Shown: positions 9,830 through 21,400 of the stretch, one piece after another
Layout of the letters: each line of letters begins with the position of its first letter
Numbering within the stretch: the stretch's first letter is position 1
Source: Filosporella fistucella
Lineage: Eukaryota; Ascomycota; Leotiomycetes; Helotiales
Reading direction: 5' to 3'
DNA: 64,000 nt
NCBI GenBank assembly: GCA_030077755.1
Contig: JAQJZZ010000010.1
Span: 3,720,001-3,784,000, forward strand
Made by a program: the position numbers and the translations under genes
The notes under the pieces: generated by a model
Database searches by the model: none
What the model was told of the DNA's origin: nothing
The model's input: the letters and a program-made list of their open reading frames with translations, nothing else

Positions 9830-11746
9830 TTACACCTTCTTGCAAAGCTTTGGTGGACTCCCAACTTCAAGCCAGTCTTCTGTTCCGACCGTAGTTTGAG
9901 CGTAAAAAATACCTTCAGGGTCCCATTTCTGGCGAATTTTGAGCAATTTTGGATAGTTTGTCCCCCAGAACTGATTTTGCCAATCAGGCTGATTCAAATC
10001 ACACTTTAGACAATGTCAGTGAGGTGGGCTTTCGAAATGAAATAGAACATACCTCGTTCACATACGCTCCACCTCTAGGGGAAGCTTCCATCATTGCCTT
10101 CGTGATGTTGTTCGTCATAATGCGCTTTGCAGTTTCCCATTGATCGATGGTAGGGAACAGAGAAGCAATGCTGAAACTAGATGCATTCCTCCACCGAGGA
10201 TTGACTGCATTATCGAATGTTGGCTGGCCGTAACCAGGTCCCACGATATGTCCAATAATGACCCCGAAGAATAGCTCAGGAGGACTGAGGATCATTTTGT
10301 AGGACTCAATGATCGCAGCATTATTCTCAGTAATATCGTCTCGGTTGAAAAATCTTCCGCCTGTAAGCTGGTTGCTGCCAGCAGGTTCTGGCTCAAAAAT
10401 GTCCGTGTAGAGCTCGAAAAAGGTAGGAAACTCTTTGGTGACGGTAGAGTAAGGTACACCGAGCTTTTTGAGGCCTTCGAAAAGTGGTTCAAGTACTTTG
10501 AGAAGCTTTGCTGAGTTCATGTTCGGCCCAAAAAATGGCTGTATGTGGAGTGTCCCTACGGTAAGCTCATAATAGACGAACAAACCATTATCTACATAAT
10601 GATTCGAGAGAGAATGGAACAATGTGACTGCATTCCAGAAAAGTGCAAGGTCGGTAGTGTGTGTATTGTTGATGTTGATAATCGTTGCTGCTGATGGCAG
10701 CTCCGGGAACGTTTTGACCGTGACAGCAGTCACGATGCCCCAAGTTGCAGGCCCACCGCCTCTGAGAGCCCAGAAGAGATCGGCATTCTCGTCTGAATTG
10801 GCATTAACAATATCACCATGAGCTGTGACGACCTCAAAAGACAGGGCTTGATCTGCAGCCATTCCGCGGTAGGTTGCAAGAGGACCATGCCCACCTCCCT
10901 GAATATAACCTCCAGAGAACCCCACAGTCTGAGAATATTTAGCATTGTTCGTATGTGAGTTCCAAAGTTACTTACCGCACACTCTCCTCCGACTACTGTG
11001 ACTTTGGGCTTCTGTGCGAATGCGTGTGTATACAGCTCTCGACTTTGAATCCCTGCTCCCATGGTAACTGCACTTCCCTTGTATTCACCGGGTCCAGTAT
11101 ATTGATCAGTGAATTTGATGTTCTTGAAGCTGTGAGTATTAATTGCTAACGCGCCGAATGCCGTAGAGCGGCCCATGAAGTCATGGCCAGTATTTCTCAC
11201 GACCAATCGAATATTGTTCTTGCTGGCAAACTTCACACCTGCCGCGACGTGTTCTTTAGTCTTTGCCATGATCACATATTCAGCAAGAAAGCCAATAGAG
11301 CAATTTGCGTTTGGATCGGTTGTTGGAAAGCATGTGTCATTTGTGTACAGTGGGTTCAAAGCGTACACTGGGTCCGAAATCCTAACAAATGGTAAATTAA
11401 GATGCCTTCCATGATTGAAGGAAACTTACTGGAAGTCTTGTGAAACCCAGTTTGCGCTTGCCGCGGCGCATGCTGTTGCATTATACGTGTTTTTGCCCTC
11501 GAATGAGTTATAGCATACTGCAGCTTCAGGGACAACTTTTTGAAGAAGGCCATCAACAGTAGCATTCAAACGATTCCATTCAGCATTTGAAGGCCAGCAC
11601 TTTTCTCCCTCATAGCATTTGCATTTGTAACCACCGCTTTTGGATGTGCTGTCTTGCCTTCCACTTAATTCATCGGAGATTGGTTGTGAAGCGTTGACTT
11701 GAGAGGAAAGGAGCAGTAAGATGATTACTGGAATTGAAGAAATCAT
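9830..11746 (-). CDS. Secreted FAD-linked oxidase, berberine-bridge-enzyme-like, 590 aa
   Basis: A predicted extracellular or vesicular flavoprotein oxidase. The minus-strand model joins 11746-11430, 11381-10976, 10928-10053 and 10003-9830, all in phase. The N-terminus MISSIPVIILLLLSSQVNA is a clear signal peptide. The FAD-binding domain (PF01565) shows RNTGHDFMGR, with the His that bonds the flavin, and GGECATVGFSGG, with the Cys of the GxCxxVGxxG motif, so a bicovalent flavin is expected. The C-terminus (NQPDWQNQFWGTNYPKLL..KWDPEGIFYA) is the BBE domain (PF08031). Family members oxidise alkaloids, sugars or phenolic intermediates and are common tailoring enzymes in fungal clusters. It converges on the VAO-type gene with 118 bp between the stop codons. 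The substrate cannot be told from sequence. Confidence 0.92.
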
Positions 11747-14203
11747 CTCGGCTTAGCACCTGAAGAATCAACGACAGTTTGCTGATTTATACTTAAAATT
11801 CAAAAGCCGAAGGTAAGTTGCATTGCATAGCTTGGCATAATACGTCCCATAAACGGGTATGTAAGGGGTCGATTCAGCCAATGCCGTCGAATTGATCAAT
11901 CGCAATTATCCGGATCAACCAAACAGCATCACCAGCAAATTCCATATCCGATGCAGGTCTTAAGGGTATATCGACTCCACTTCTCAATATCTGGGTTCCA
12001 TTTCTATTCATCGAGAGATGAACGCCAATTAAACCTTTAGACCGAATTGAGTACATACTCCTTTGCTGCAGTGAGTGGTAGCATCCAAGCACCGAGGTGG
12101 GTTTCTCGCTCTCGTTCATGTACAATAGCTTCGGACGCGATAAATAGGATGCTAGCATATGGTGTGATATTGAATACAACCAGACATCAAAAATTAGCAT
12201 ACTGGTAATATTTGACGATGTATGCTGTCCACAATTCTGTACTTGTAAATCACCCCTTGGAGATCGGAACCTGAGAGGATTGGGAGTATATACTCTTCGG
12301 TCCCCACTTAAACAAGACCTTAGGCTATTCAAAACTGGGGCGATGCCCGGGTCTCTTGATATAGAAGGGAGAATTTTTCCATCTTTGAATGGCTTTCTTC
12401 AGTCGTTTATCAGCAATCAGACTCGATCGATCGCAGTGAGCTTACCGCTGATTCCGAATGACAACTAAAGAGTGAATCCTTCATTTTTAATGGCTCCAAC
12501 CTCATCCAAAAACCCGAAACTAAAGTAGTCCACCACAATTAGATAGAAACGATCTTACCATATACCTTTGTATGTGTACATAAAGTTTGTGCCCAATTAT
12601 AATCTTTGGAGTTAAATATCCTGTTAGTATGTCCTCAAGGGGGTTATGAACACAAGGTTTCGCTGCTTGAAATCATACTATGCAAGAGTCAAAGCTGTAG
12701 TTGCAAATGCAACCTCAAAGGTTGTAATCGTCAAGTAGATCACCTGAAAACTAGCGAGCCGCGAACATCTCTAGTGTGCTACGTGCAGAGAAGATCAAAA
12801 CATTTATCTTGCACTTAGGATGACTGACTGCGAAGGATCTCTTGCATGTGTAGCACAAAGAGGAAAACATCAGGGAATAAATCGGAAAGGGAGTTGCTCT
12901 TTGAGTAGTCAACTAGGTCATCGCTATCAAGAAACATTGTGCAAGAGATTTCTCACTTCTGATCATATATCTCACGCTCAAAAGAAAGATGCAATGATCC
13001 ATATAAAATTGAAGTTGATATAGTACAAAGGATATTTCGCTTACTAAGCAACCCTCTATATGAGATACCTTATCGATATTGCGACCTTTCGTACTCCTGA
13101 CATCATACTCTCCTACTCCCGTTCAAACCCCATCCAACATGGCCAACAGCTTAGGCATCCTTTAGAAGACATAAATATCGAATCCGCGATGTTCTCTAAT
13201 CACAAATTTACGTTCCGCGACTTATGCAGCACAGCCCAGAATGTTTGTTGAACGTCGGCTCCATTCTTGAACGACGACACTTCCAACACCTCCCGACCAG
13301 ATTGGCAGCAAGATGCAAGCCAACCAACATGCGGCCCTCATGCGACCCAGATGCTACGCTGCGGTCAGATGCACTCTATGGACCAACTTGCCACGGTCAT
13401 GCAGCTGCCACCAACGGCCCGCCGCAAGGCTGCGAACTCCCTTGCAGTGCAGAAGCGCGCGCTACACCCCGCGACAAACACACAAACAAAGGACTCCCTG
13501 GGCAGGGGATGAGTAGCGGGATATGGGAGTGTCTGGAGAATTAGATATCCATAATAGTGGATATGGGGTTCTGACTAGCTGTCGGGGTACCCCCATTTCG
13601 CAGTTGTTTGTAAGGCATTCCACGCGCTATCAGAAACTCTTCTGCATTGCTCAATCTTAGGGCTATAGGTCAGCAAGGGTGGATGGTATGTTGCAGGACG
13701 TAGGAAGATCCCTGTTTCATAGCAGCGTGTATAGCGTGGATATGAACTGTTGTATTCACAAGTGTGAGGCAGTATCCTACAGCATCCAGGTGATCCCTAT
13801 ATCTTGGAATTTCGACCTGTCTTCTACTCTCCTTCAGAGTGTTGTATGAAGACAAGCGCAACATTCAATGGTTTCTGGCCTCTCGATGTGGCAACTCTCT
13901 TTTGAATTAACACTCTCTGTCCTTCCTCTGTCTTTTCATTCATGTGACACCAAAGTGGCATTCAGGTTGTGAGGTTCTTGTCAGTTTCCGGGAAGACTCC
14001 TATACATTGGAGTTTGCTCAGGTCTGGGAAGGTTTGCAGGGGCTTCCGTTGATATTGAGTGCTATCGTCCTCGATTTCATCTCATTGTTTGCCGCATCCC
14101 TTTCGCTGATGCATGTACCTTTCTACTTGAATGCTGCTAGTTGACATTCTATTTTATTTAAGACATCCTTTCTAGATGCTATCAAGTCTAGCATAAGTCT
14201 ACT
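11747..14203. other. 2.4-kb intergenic stretch without a supported gene
   Basis: It holds short open frames only. The longest (11874-12332, minus) has no recognisable domain. The part at about 13260-13520 is richer in G and C than its surroundings and opens in all three plus frames, perhaps a decayed coding piece. GAGTATATACTC at about 12286 is a TATA-containing palindrome. Confidence 0.5.
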
Positions 14204-15486
14204 TTATACCTTCAGAATATTCTTGTCTAGCTTGAATTTGAAATCTTCGAGTCCTCCAATCCCAACATCAACCTTATATACAGCACCGCCATACTTCTTA
14301 TCCTCATCGCCGCCTGCCGTTGTGACCCAGAGCTCTGTACCAATGAAAACCGGGCATGTGATAGCCTTGGTTGGATATTTTATTTCTCCAACTACCTTTC
14401 CTTCAGGAGAGATTCTCAAAACTCTCCCCTCTCCGTAAATTGCTTGCCATATGTAGCCATCAGCGTCTATCTTAAATCCGTCAGGTTCTCCATCCCCATC
14501 ATGCTGCCAAAACACTCGTTCGTTACTAATGTCTCCAGTCTCTGCGGAGTAATCAAAAGCAATGATTCGCCTTTCAGTCGAGTGGGTGAAATACTGAGTC
14601 TTCTGGTCTCTGGACCAACCGACGCCGTTCGGGATCGTCAATGAAGAACGCATCACTTTTCGGCTCAGATCTGGGCCGAACCGGAAGAGAGTTCCTATCA
14701 TGTCTCAGCAATCTTTCTTCCAATAAGCCGCCTGGAGAAGAAAGTTATATCGAATTCACGTGAACAAAAGAAGCAATATTCAATGCCCGAGAAAGGCGCG
14801 ATATCTCCACTCCAAAAGAAAAGGTCGAGACACTATTGTTGCGCAATTCTACAAGCCGGAGATATTGCGCAACGATTCTTGAGACACTTGAAGCAGTTTC
14901 CACGCAGAAGTGATACAGAAAAGCACTTACCCTCAGACTGTGGCGTCCCCACCCAAAAATCATTCATGGTGCCAACCCAAAATCTGCCTTGCGGATCAAC
15001 AGCGCCATCATTACTTCTCAGTCTCTCATCCTTCTCCTCGCTATCATAGAATCTCTTCAGTAATTCGTACCGTCCAGTCTCTCTATCAAGAATGAAAACT
15101 CCCGATTTCCCCCCAACTAGAATCTTCTTTGTCGGATCTACGCCTTCAATATCAGCGGTAACACCCACCGGCATATCCAGCTGCAGAGTCTTAAGAGATT
15201 TCGGCCCAAGGGCTAAGTCGACTGTGTGAATTTGCTTCTTTATGATATCCACAAAACGTAGCGTATTCGTCGCACGCTCGTAGTATGGCCCCTCGCCAAG
15301 TCCACACCGGATATCCAGCCACGGCTCACTAACAGTCCATCTCTGGAACTTTCCTGCTTCTGGATTCGCCATGATTGTTCTTTTTGGGGTGACGAAGAAG
15401 GACAGAAGCCAGTTCCACCACGATGAGAAGGAGGAAATGGCAAAGAGGGGTTGTAGAGGCATAGTGGGGGTTTTTGGTGAGGTCAT
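14204..15486 (-). CDS. SMP-30/gluconolactonase/LRE-like lactonase, 348 aa
   Basis: A six-bladed beta-propeller hydrolase of the regucalcin/gluconolactonase family that opens sugar or aromatic lactones with a bound divalent metal. Exon 1 is 15486-14931 and exon 2 is 14694-14204; the join gives PQSEGTLFRFGPDLSRK, as in homologues. Metal ligands known from regucalcin have counterparts in GLGEGPYYE (Glu), RSNDGAVDPQGRFWVG (Asn), TIPNGVGWSRD (Asn) and EPDGFKIDADGYIW (Asp). The first 38 residues include a hydrophobic WWNWLLSFFV stretch. Translation may instead begin at the internal MANPEAG (15372), which would give a soluble protein of usual size. The intron is 236 nt, long for this window, and contains a perfect 10-bp inverted repeat. 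In context it could hydrolyse a lactone made by the neighbouring oxidases. Confidence 0.9.
14838..14873. repeat. Perfect 10-bp inverted repeat within the lactonase intron
   Basis: GTTGCGCAAT (14838-14847) and ATTGCGCAAC (14864-14873) are exact reverse complements separated by 16 bases, so the intron RNA can form a hairpin. It sits in the middle of a 236-nt intron while other introns here are near 50 nt. It may be a small insertion or a splicing control element. Confidence 0.6.
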
Positions 15487-18400
15487 TTACTATTCGGTGT
15501 TGATTGTGGAGCCCACGAGACTACGAAGCGAGACGCCAAAAAGAAACGATGAAATATTTCCGAGAGCTGGGTGAAACTGCGACAACTCAGGGTCTTACAA
15601 AAAGATAATTTGCTGTCAACGACAATTTACAGAAACAGAAGAGCGAGTAAGTCTTTTTCCGGCACAATACTTGCAAACCGAAGCTTTCGATATGCTATTG
15701 TCAACATATATTCTGTTTCTTCTGCTCATGGCCATATCTGGTCTATTCGGACCGCGGGCCTTGTTTCCGCTTCCATATCACACTTTTTGACGTAGATAGT
15801 GGACACGAAGCAGCGCGATATATCTTTGGAGTTGGTTTGATATCTGGAGGCTGAGCCAGTGGCTTTATTGTCCGGGTGTTTGGGGCGGCTATTACTTTCT
15901 GCAAATTGCCTGTATGTTGTGCATCCCGCCGTGCCTTGTGTGAGGTGAGTGCCCATTGTGCGTCGCGATCTGGATTGGATGGCACACATTTGCGAGTCTT
16001 GAGATAGAGTAGATGGGAAATTCTCTCCCATGCCGGAAGCGGGCGACTAAATGGAGATATCGGATTCCGGTTTCACGGCTTGAGGCTCATTATTTGTCCC
16101 TCGTGTTTTCTGCAGGGACACTGTCCTTCCTCTGCGCATTGTTATCACACCCCTTTCTTCAGCATATTTAAACGGAAGTTCCACGACGCCCATTGTCATT
16201 GTCATCCAGGTCAAGGGTCCTCATCTCAACAACACTATGAATATTTTGCAGACGTATTTGGGCGTCAAAGAAGTAAAACAATCTCGCATTGCGCATGTTC
16301 TTCCTTGAAGGATTCGTCGCAAGGTTTTCTTCTCTCTTGTCATTTCATTCCCCAGTAAACTTTCCTTTTCGCACTATTTGGAATTGAGTTCAGGAAGCAG
16401 GAGGGAACTTCCCCACTGTCGTTCATCGGCCAACTCTCCTTGCTCGATCGTTATATACCAGCTTGTATAGCTCCGATCCTGGATCGCTCCAGATTTTGAC
16501 GTGGTTTTTCCTTGCGGATATATACTTTTATAGCATTTCTGAGGTACAGATGTCGACAACGGCTGCTAGGATCTTTGCAAACTTGCAACATCTTGGTGAT
16601 CTGTGCTGAAGTTAGAAGGATGAAACAGGAAAGGGCGGAAAGAGAGTTCCTGAACCACTGAGCTTAATTTGGCATCACGACAACAAAGGGGAAGGAGCAG
16701 ATGTACAACGCACATCATGCCGTGACTCTGAGCGCCAGACCAGCTTTACCTGCATCTTGGATATACCTGCAGCCCTAAGGTCAAAGCTCGCGGAAGGTGA
16801 GGCTGCCTAGTCAGGCAGTTTTCAAGTTTTCTGTCTGCATCGCAACATACCTCCGTACAATACTCATCACACTGCAGACTGCAGCAGATCCACCGCTGCA
16901 CATCACTGACCGACATTTCCAGGTGTCCAAATCAATAGAACGGGACACAAGATTTCACCGGATGATAGTAGCGGTAAAGCATATCACTTCTGACCGCTCA
17001 ATTGAATAGTTGCCGTCGCTCAAGAATTTGTTCACCGCAACTGAACTCTCCATGTGGATCTTGCGAAAGCTCGAGCTATCGAGGGGATATGCAGGGCGAC
17101 ATATAAGGCACGTGCATGAGAATCACCTACCTAAGCGCCTTTCTCTTCACATCACGTCAATCATCGAGAAGTGCGCAACCGTGCGTCTGATGCTCCCTTC
17201 GAAACAAGAACCAGGTCCTGGGTTGCTCTCGCAGAAGCCGACTCATGTCCGGCACTGAAGAATTAGCTGTCATGGGTGACGGCGTCGTTGTGTTTCCCAA
17301 TCTGGATCCCGATTTCAGATGTTATCTTGTAACACGTGATGAAATCAAGAACCCCTGGCTTTGGCTTGCACACAAATGCATCCATTGCTCTTCATAGCAA
17401 CTGAGAGGGTTGCTGGCGTGCTTCAAAATGTCGTGATTTCCCCTCCCGACAATGGGAAGACGAGGCAAAGATTGTGAGTCGTCAACCAAGACTTATGTGC
17501 TACACTCGGGATGGAAGCTTGTGTCATTTCTCCCGTCGTGGGCATTGGGAAAATCGTCCATTTTTGCTTCTTCGTTTCGAAATTCCGCCCATTCTTCGGA
17601 GGGGAATCAGCAATTCAGGATTCGGAGAGCCTTGCCTCGAGTGGGACCATGAAGCTGAAATTCAGATGATTCGACGTCCAAACTCAGACTCCGGTGACGC
17701 CAACAAAGCGCGTTGGCCGTGGGGTTTCCGGGCATATTGCTTGCCAATGCTAGCAATTGGGCCGGCTCTCGAGCCCTTTCGAACAATAATATTTCATTTT
17801 CTTAAATCAAGCTGAGTAAAGTTTGTTTTCGTGATTCCTTATGCGAACAAATATCCAAAAAGTTAGAGTGCTCGCACCATTCATATCTCTAGCGATTTTC
17901 CTTTTCGTGATGTTGTGGTCATCAGGAACAGCCATGTTCTTTGGGGCACACATGACTGTCTTCGATATGCGCGTCCGTTGTCCTGGGCTTCATGCGGTAA
18001 CTGCAAGTGCGGGGGTTAATGTGCCCACCGTGGGAGAAAACGTGGGAATCCAATCACTTTGCGTTGCCGACGCCTCATCTCATCTTCTGGCACACTGAAT
18101 GCCATGGCCCATCTTTGATCCGGTTTCCTCGTTCTGGGACTGAGTGTGAGCTTGAACAATTGGAAATGCATGGGAATGAGCGGTGCGGGATGCACGCTGC
18201 AGACTGCCAGTTGGGATTACCTCAATCACTGGGACGGGAGCTTGAATTGGCAAGAGGATTCAAAGAAATGAAATGAATCATTTTTGGCAGTGCTTGTTTT
18301 TACGAGGGTACTCCTTTCACCACCTTATGCTCATAAAGTCGTCTTCTCTTGGGAACTCGGACTCTCGATCCTCTGATTCGATATCCACCTTTTCTCTCTG

Positions 18401-21400
18401 AACACTGAAGACGTGATTATCGTGCTGCATTGATCGCTCGGACGGCTTTCTATTTCCAATGCCAGAGCTCAATTCCCGACTCTTGACGATTCGGTTTTGT
18501 AGCATGACGTCGCACAGTGAAGCTAGAAGAGATCATTGCGTGTAGCATTGAGAATCGACCATTCGAGAGAAATCAAGTGTCCCACAAGAGCAGTCAACTC
18601 CCGGCCAAGTCCTGTCTTCAAATCCAACAGGCCAGACCGCCGACCGTCAACGACAGCGTCTCGGTAACGTCCCGCCCGCCTTTTAAGACACTGGTTCGCT
18701 GTTTGAGAGTTGAACGGCTTTCGGGAAAGATGATCCTGGGCGCTGAAGAGCGTTAGATAGACGCTAGAGTGTGGTCACTTACCAACAGTTTGGGTTCTGA
18801 AGCTGCTGGGTCTAACCCTAAATCTGGACTGCAAATTTCGGGAGGCAGGACGAGACGAGGAATGACGAGAAAAGCGGTTGAGCTTCTTTGTGGTTATGCC
18901 GTGTTATTTCCTGTGTATTCCAATGGTTTTCTGCTATTCCAACTTTGGCCTTCCGAGAAATGAGGTAACCAGCCTGAGCCAGCTTATCCAGAACTCTCGG
19001 GCCTATATGCACGGGACAGCAGGAGAGGCAAAGCGCAAAAGGCAATGGTAATAAGAGCCTCAACATATAACCCTCCCAGCGAGTAAAAGAAGGTCGATGC
19101 ATATCTTTTACATCAGGTCTTCAACCGTATGTGGAAGTGCCAGACTCCCATCTCCGCTGAAAAATGGCAGACCGTTGCCTGCAGATTGGCCAGGCAGGCC
19201 ATTTTGAGTTCAGGTAAGAAGCTCTTGCTGTGCACCTACTCAAATCCCTGAACTAAGACTTGGATTGGGCCGGGTCTCGCCAAAAACTCGCCTGGTTAGT
19301 GTGCAGAAGGCCAAAACTGGCTGCTGACCAGACTCCGTATCTTGTCTTGATTCACACCATGATCGTCGTTGTTGTTCCTGGTCCACGGAGTCTTTTGAGT
19401 AGTCGGAAGCCTCACTTTTGGATGGACGACCTGTGATCACCATGATTTCGCAACTCAGGGCAGATGCGGCGAGGTTCCGTGAAGACTTTTCCAATAATCG
19501 ATACGTAGTATCTACGACATCGATCTACTACCAGAAGTGGAGAGTGTCCGATCAGCTCCGACTTTGGGCTTATGGCAAACAGGGCAGAGTTGTCTCTCGT
19601 ACGACGGATCGGTATCTAGCCACAAATGCTCCTTGGGATTCGGCTGCAAAACATTACCAATACATGCCGCCTGGGAGAGCGAACAAGGCGCACATAATCA
19701 CCGACTTGAGACACATACTAAGCCACGAGACGGCTGTGCCTTCTGCTTATGTCTTGATTCCACAAGGCGAACACAATTCAACCGTTCACGCTGGCCCAGA
19801 TGATTGACATTTAACGATGAGACTGGCGAACAAACTAAAGAAGCGTCTGTGATTGCGAATGTGACTTTTATCGCGTTTGTGAGGTCACTGCAGCCCTCGT
19901 AGATTTGGAAGGAGTTTCATGAGGTTGCTAAGTAGCTGCTGTCGATCAGTGAGGATCATCATCTCGGGGTCTTTTCCCAATAATCATGCCTTGTCGTGAA
20001 AAGGATGCAAATGAATCCGAATGTTTGTTTGAATCTGTTTTGGGTGAGATCCTATTTCCCAAGAATAGGGTGTGTTTTGCAAGGAAGGATGGATCCGGGA
20101 CATCGGACCATCATGTGATGTCGTGGTAGAATGGAGAGAAATTGAAATAACTGTTGGCATTCGGAGCTGGTCCTTTCAGGTACGAATCCCTTGCCCAGCA
20201 AGGTTTGGGCCGCCATGCGCATCACATTTGCATACCAAATAATTGGCGGAAGAAATCCCAAACATGTCTTCAGCGGTACGGCGCCATTTGCGACTCCCCC
20301 AAAAGTACTCAGCGTTGCATCTTCAGAATATCGGATAAGAGAATGATGGGTAAATACAGGAGTGGTTCGAACATGCTCCTTTTGCTTTTTCACAATTCCG
20401 TGTTACCATACTGAGTAGATACCAAGATACCTACGAAGGTAAAGAATTACTTGGAAATGCCTTTCGAACTCAGAAAGCTGAGGAACAACGATCCCGAGGG
20501 ATGACGGCTCACAGAGGGAGGGATTACGGATCGCGCAGTCTGCCGACCTTCTGGAATTCCCAATCGAGGCGCACTCCAGGAATCCAGGATATCGAACTTA
20601 TCAGTGCGCAGAACAAGCTACTGCAGCTCATCTTGCTGCCGCTCACCGGTGCTTTGGGCCAGCTTACGAATAGTGCGTGGGTTCGCACAGATTGAGGTAC
20701 GGTGGGTCAAGCCAAAGCCCGAGCACAGTATGGATTAGAAACATGGGCTCAAAAAAGGTTCCTGGTTGTGAGTATGAGAAAAGAGTATTGAGTCCATTCG
20801 CAAGACATCAACGAAAAAAACAATTGAGAAAGCAATTTCTGCAGAATTTGGTAACAGAACAGACACAGCCGGGGAGGGGAAATGGCAAATTGGCCTGGTG
20901 GTCTGGTGGTGTCTCTTGAGGTGGAAGAAGATGTTTTCACGAACAAGGGCCTTGGACACCATTTTGCAGTTGATTTTTGTGCAGAAGTATCTAGCGTTCG
21001 CAAGGGTGTAACCTGGGGTTCTCGTGCATTCCTGGGATTAGGCAGCGTGAGTCCGGACGATGCATGTCAGCAAACCCTGCTGTGGGAGTTTGTTCAGAGG
21101 TCGACAAGGGAACTCGAGGGGAGAGAGGAGGGAGGAGGGAAATTCTTGCAGGGCTGGAAATTATACAAGTCTCGGTTTCACACGGATGAAGCCCCAGCCC
21201 ATCATTCATTCATTCTCATCCAGCTTCCAGCCGTCGGTCGTATCGTATCGTAAAAAGGACTCCCTGGGCTCAGGGTCACTGTGTTTCTCCACTGCAATAA
21301 CCTGATCATTTTATGTCCAAGCCCAAATGATAAATGCGACCACCTGGCTGGCACCTAGGTTTGAAGAACCTGGTAACTAGCCTTCGGGGAAGCAGTAGAG

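Noticed and set aside
11874..12332. 152-aa minus-strand frame
   Set aside because: No family resemblance or splice support; kept only as part of the intergenic description.
20367..20378. GGTTCGAACATG resembling a tRNA T-arm
   Set aside because: No matching acceptor, D-arm or anticodon stem could be folded around it. No tRNA gene was recognised anywhere in the window.
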